20,439 bases of DNA from Mnemiopsis leidyi (lineage: Eukaryota; Ctenophora; Tentaculata; Lobata; Bolinopsidae): the NCBI GenBank assembly GCA_000226015.1, contig JH153573.1:551007-571445 (forward strand). The letters are read 5' to 3'. Below, piece after piece: positions 10,017 to 20,439 of the stretch. The position numbers and the translations under genes are program-made. The notes under the pieces are model-generated. The model searched no databases. It was given only the letters and a program-made list of their open reading frames with translations, and had not been told where the DNA came from. Position 1 is the first letter of the stretch, and every line of letters begins with the position of its first letter.

Positions 10017-10893
10017 TAATACGGAGAAACTATTTGATTTCTTAGATTATACACGAATTTATATAAACTTGTATTATATAATTTCATATAATATTACGTA
10101 TTCCATATCCACAAATTTAAAAAAAAGTTCTCATAATTAATTAAGACGTAATGTCTCTAGCTTTATATAACACACAAGCAAGGGGCGAGGGGAGAACAAT
10201 GGCATCGACACTTCATCTACAGTTCGAGTTGATACAACACAACACTTGCACAGTTCATCATCCTCGGGGGTCAGGGACAAGTACTCAAACTGTGGAGTTA
10301 TGTGCGCGCAGGGAAAATGAAGCGCACACATGTGTGCAGAAGAAAGCTTATGGCATCCAAATTGATCTCTGATGAAGTTCTAGTGGGCTGCGCGTCTTGC
10401 ATTGAGCATCTTGTGCAACCTATATGGTGTTGTGATCCCGCTCTTCCTTCGTCCTAGTCTTCCTCTTTTTCAGGTACCAAGCTTTACATGGGCAACTGAA
10501 AATTTCTATTTTTAGCTCAAGATAACAACCGGGTCAGTCAGTAATTGCTCTAAATTGAAGTTCTTAATTTATCGTAAGAATTTTTTTCCTGGACAACACT
10601 TTGATGAAGGACGTTTTGTCAGTATTGGCTGTAAATATTCCTGGTCCGTGCACATTACAGGAACGCAGCGTACCTGATGTTACTCGCTTACACAGCAACA
10701 AAGTTTCAAATATTTTGCACTCCTCATACGAGAATATTCGAGTGAATGAATTAAAATATATATTGAACGGTAAATTTCCCGAGTCATGGCAAGTTCATTA
10801 TTACCTCAGTAAATAACATGGTGTAAAGTTTCGGATAAGGTGTAACCTATAAGTGTTACCTAGTAAGCGAGGGAGGGAAGCAAGAAGTCCTCA

Positions 10894-19635
<8,742 letters not shown>

Positions 19636-19927
19636 TTATCATTAGTAATTTTGAAGTTAAAACACACAAGTTTGAGGCAAATAGTTGGAATAAATGGAAT
19701 AACTGAAATTCAATACAGATCAAATGCCCAATACCCAAGTTAACACAAAAAAATAAAATTATTGTGCTTTTCTAAAATTGAAAGAAGTTGAAAATTGTCT
19801 GATAAAAGATATTGCTTAATAAGTAAGGTAAACATGTAAAATGTATGTTTTTTTTTCTAAAATTGAATAGAATTTCAAGCCTTTGAATGTCAATGGAATT
19901 TTTTATAAAATTTTTATAAACAACTAA

Positions 19928-19957
19928 ATTGTTGACCACTTTATTGTTGACCACTTT
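19928..19957. repeat. 15-bp direct duplication
   Basis: ATTGTTGACCACTTT occurs twice in tandem. It lies upstream of the Smad ATG, just after a duplicated TTTTTATAAA phrase near 19900-19920. Confidence 0.93.
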
Positions 19958-20033
19958 ATAAAAAGCACAATGAAAGTCCTGTTGATCATTTTGTTGTTCC
20001 AACGTTTATGAAAAATTATTCATTTTTTCCCGT

Positions 20034-20072
20034 ATCTTGCCATTTGGGCCCGAAGGGCCCAAATGGCAAGAT
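20034..20072. repeat. Perfect 18-bp hairpin with a 3-base loop
   Basis: Arms ATCTTGCCATTTGGGCCC (20034-20051) and GGGCCCAAATGGCAAGAT (20055-20072) are exact reverse complements around GAA. This is far beyond chance. It could be the end or core of a dispersed element, or form a very stable RNA hairpin if transcribed in the Smad 5' region. Confidence 0.97.
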
Positions 20073-20084
20073 TGTTTTGATACG

Positions 20085-20104
20085 TTTTGTGCACGTGCAC
20101 AAAA
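20085..20104. repeat. 20-bp perfect palindrome containing CACGTG
   Basis: TTTTGTGCACGTGCACAAAA is its own reverse complement. Its centre is the E-box CACGTG flanked by GTG/CAC. It lies 12 bases after the 18-bp hairpin. Confidence 0.97.
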
Positions 20105-20150
20105 AGCGTCCGTCCGTCCGTACGTACGTACGCGCGCACGTCCGCGCGCA
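20105..20150. repeat. CGTC/GTAC/CGCG simple-sequence tract
   Basis: Three CGTC-type units, then GTAC units, then CGCGCGCACG. Positions 20119-20141 are 23 bases of uninterrupted alternating pyrimidine-purine, the classic Z-DNA-prone pattern. It is unusually CpG-rich against the AT-rich surroundings. Confidence 0.9.
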
Positions 20151-20439
20151 AGCTCCTTTATCAAATTCAAACATAATTATGTATACGATCACAATTATAG
20201 GTTTTAACTGCCTCAGGCCGCAGAATGTATTCCACATCATGAAATGTACACATAATTACCTCGCAACAACTACAACAAGATGTACGATCAAACAGGGAAA
20301 ACAAAAAAGTTAAAGTAAAGTACAATCAAAATTCTTTCAAACTTACGTTTTATTGAGTAATTTGTCGAATGACAGAGAGAAATGAATATATGAGCACTAT
20401 TTTAATCTCAGCTCCGACCAAATCCTTTTAACGACTAAT

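Noticed and set aside
10601-10816. 70-codon ATG frame on the plus strand (MKDVLSVLAVN...)
   Set aside because: Protein-like at a glance, but no family, promoter or splice context, and it lies antisense to the likely Smad 3' UTR; length is within chance.
20008-20313. 101-codon plus-strand frame with KRPSVRTYVRAHVRA
   Set aside because: The basic repeats come from the CGTC/GTAC simple tract and the hairpin; a repeat-derived frame, not a gene.

Overview
The window is animal (metazoan) nuclear DNA, not bacterial. Its one certain gene is spread over seven short exons with GT-AG introns, and the spaces between genes and inside introns hold minisatellites, CA/TG runs and AT-rich DNA. I cannot place the species. 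A long, divergent Smad linker and the repeat content fit a marine invertebrate, but that is only an inference. Most open frames of 60-110 codons here are chance.

The right half (about 10.0-19.6 kb, minus strand) carries a complete receptor-regulated Smad of the BMP type (Smad1/5/8, Drosophila Mad). I assembled seven coding exons by hand: 19605-19464, 18583-18408, 18254-17536, 17341-17267, 16985-16883, 14661-14503 and 11106-10894. All exon phases agree, giving a 528-residue protein. It has an intact MH1 domain with its zinc ligands, a long proline-directed linker, an MH2 domain with the BMP-type L3 loop, and a C-terminal SSVS. The gene would carry signals from BMP-type receptors to DNA, together with a co-Smad. 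Intron 6 contains two adjacent minisatellites (12805-12983 and 12984-13266). It also contains a plus-strand Kozak ATG joined to a consensus splice donor (13677-13692).

The left half has no recognised conserved gene, but it does contain the most interesting hidden signal. On the minus strand, a TATA/CCAAT promoter (about 5035-5245) is followed by a 5' UTR donor (4901), a 32-base exon with the start codon (4753-4722) and a 47-base exon (3741-3695). The second acceptor has a TACTAAT branch point. The two coding exons join in frame into a textbook secretory signal peptide followed by CYTDDE. The later exons were not found. Weaker candidates are a minus-strand open frame (6372-6848), a plus-strand exon-like segment (8515-8692) and a plus-strand TATA/Inr promoter (7650-7812).

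Repeats: a 22-bp array at 1-220, a 44-bp array at 6868-7255, the two intron-6 arrays, and a compact structured block at 20034-20150. That block combines an 18-bp perfect hairpin, a 20-bp palindrome and alternating purine-pyrimidine DNA, upstream of the Smad start codon. Stretches without a gene call: 221-1858, 2277-3694 (apart from rejected frames), 3742-4721 (intron), 5246-5908, 7256-7640, 7813-8514 and 8693-10010. In these I see only AT-rich or low-complexity sequence and scattered motifs.
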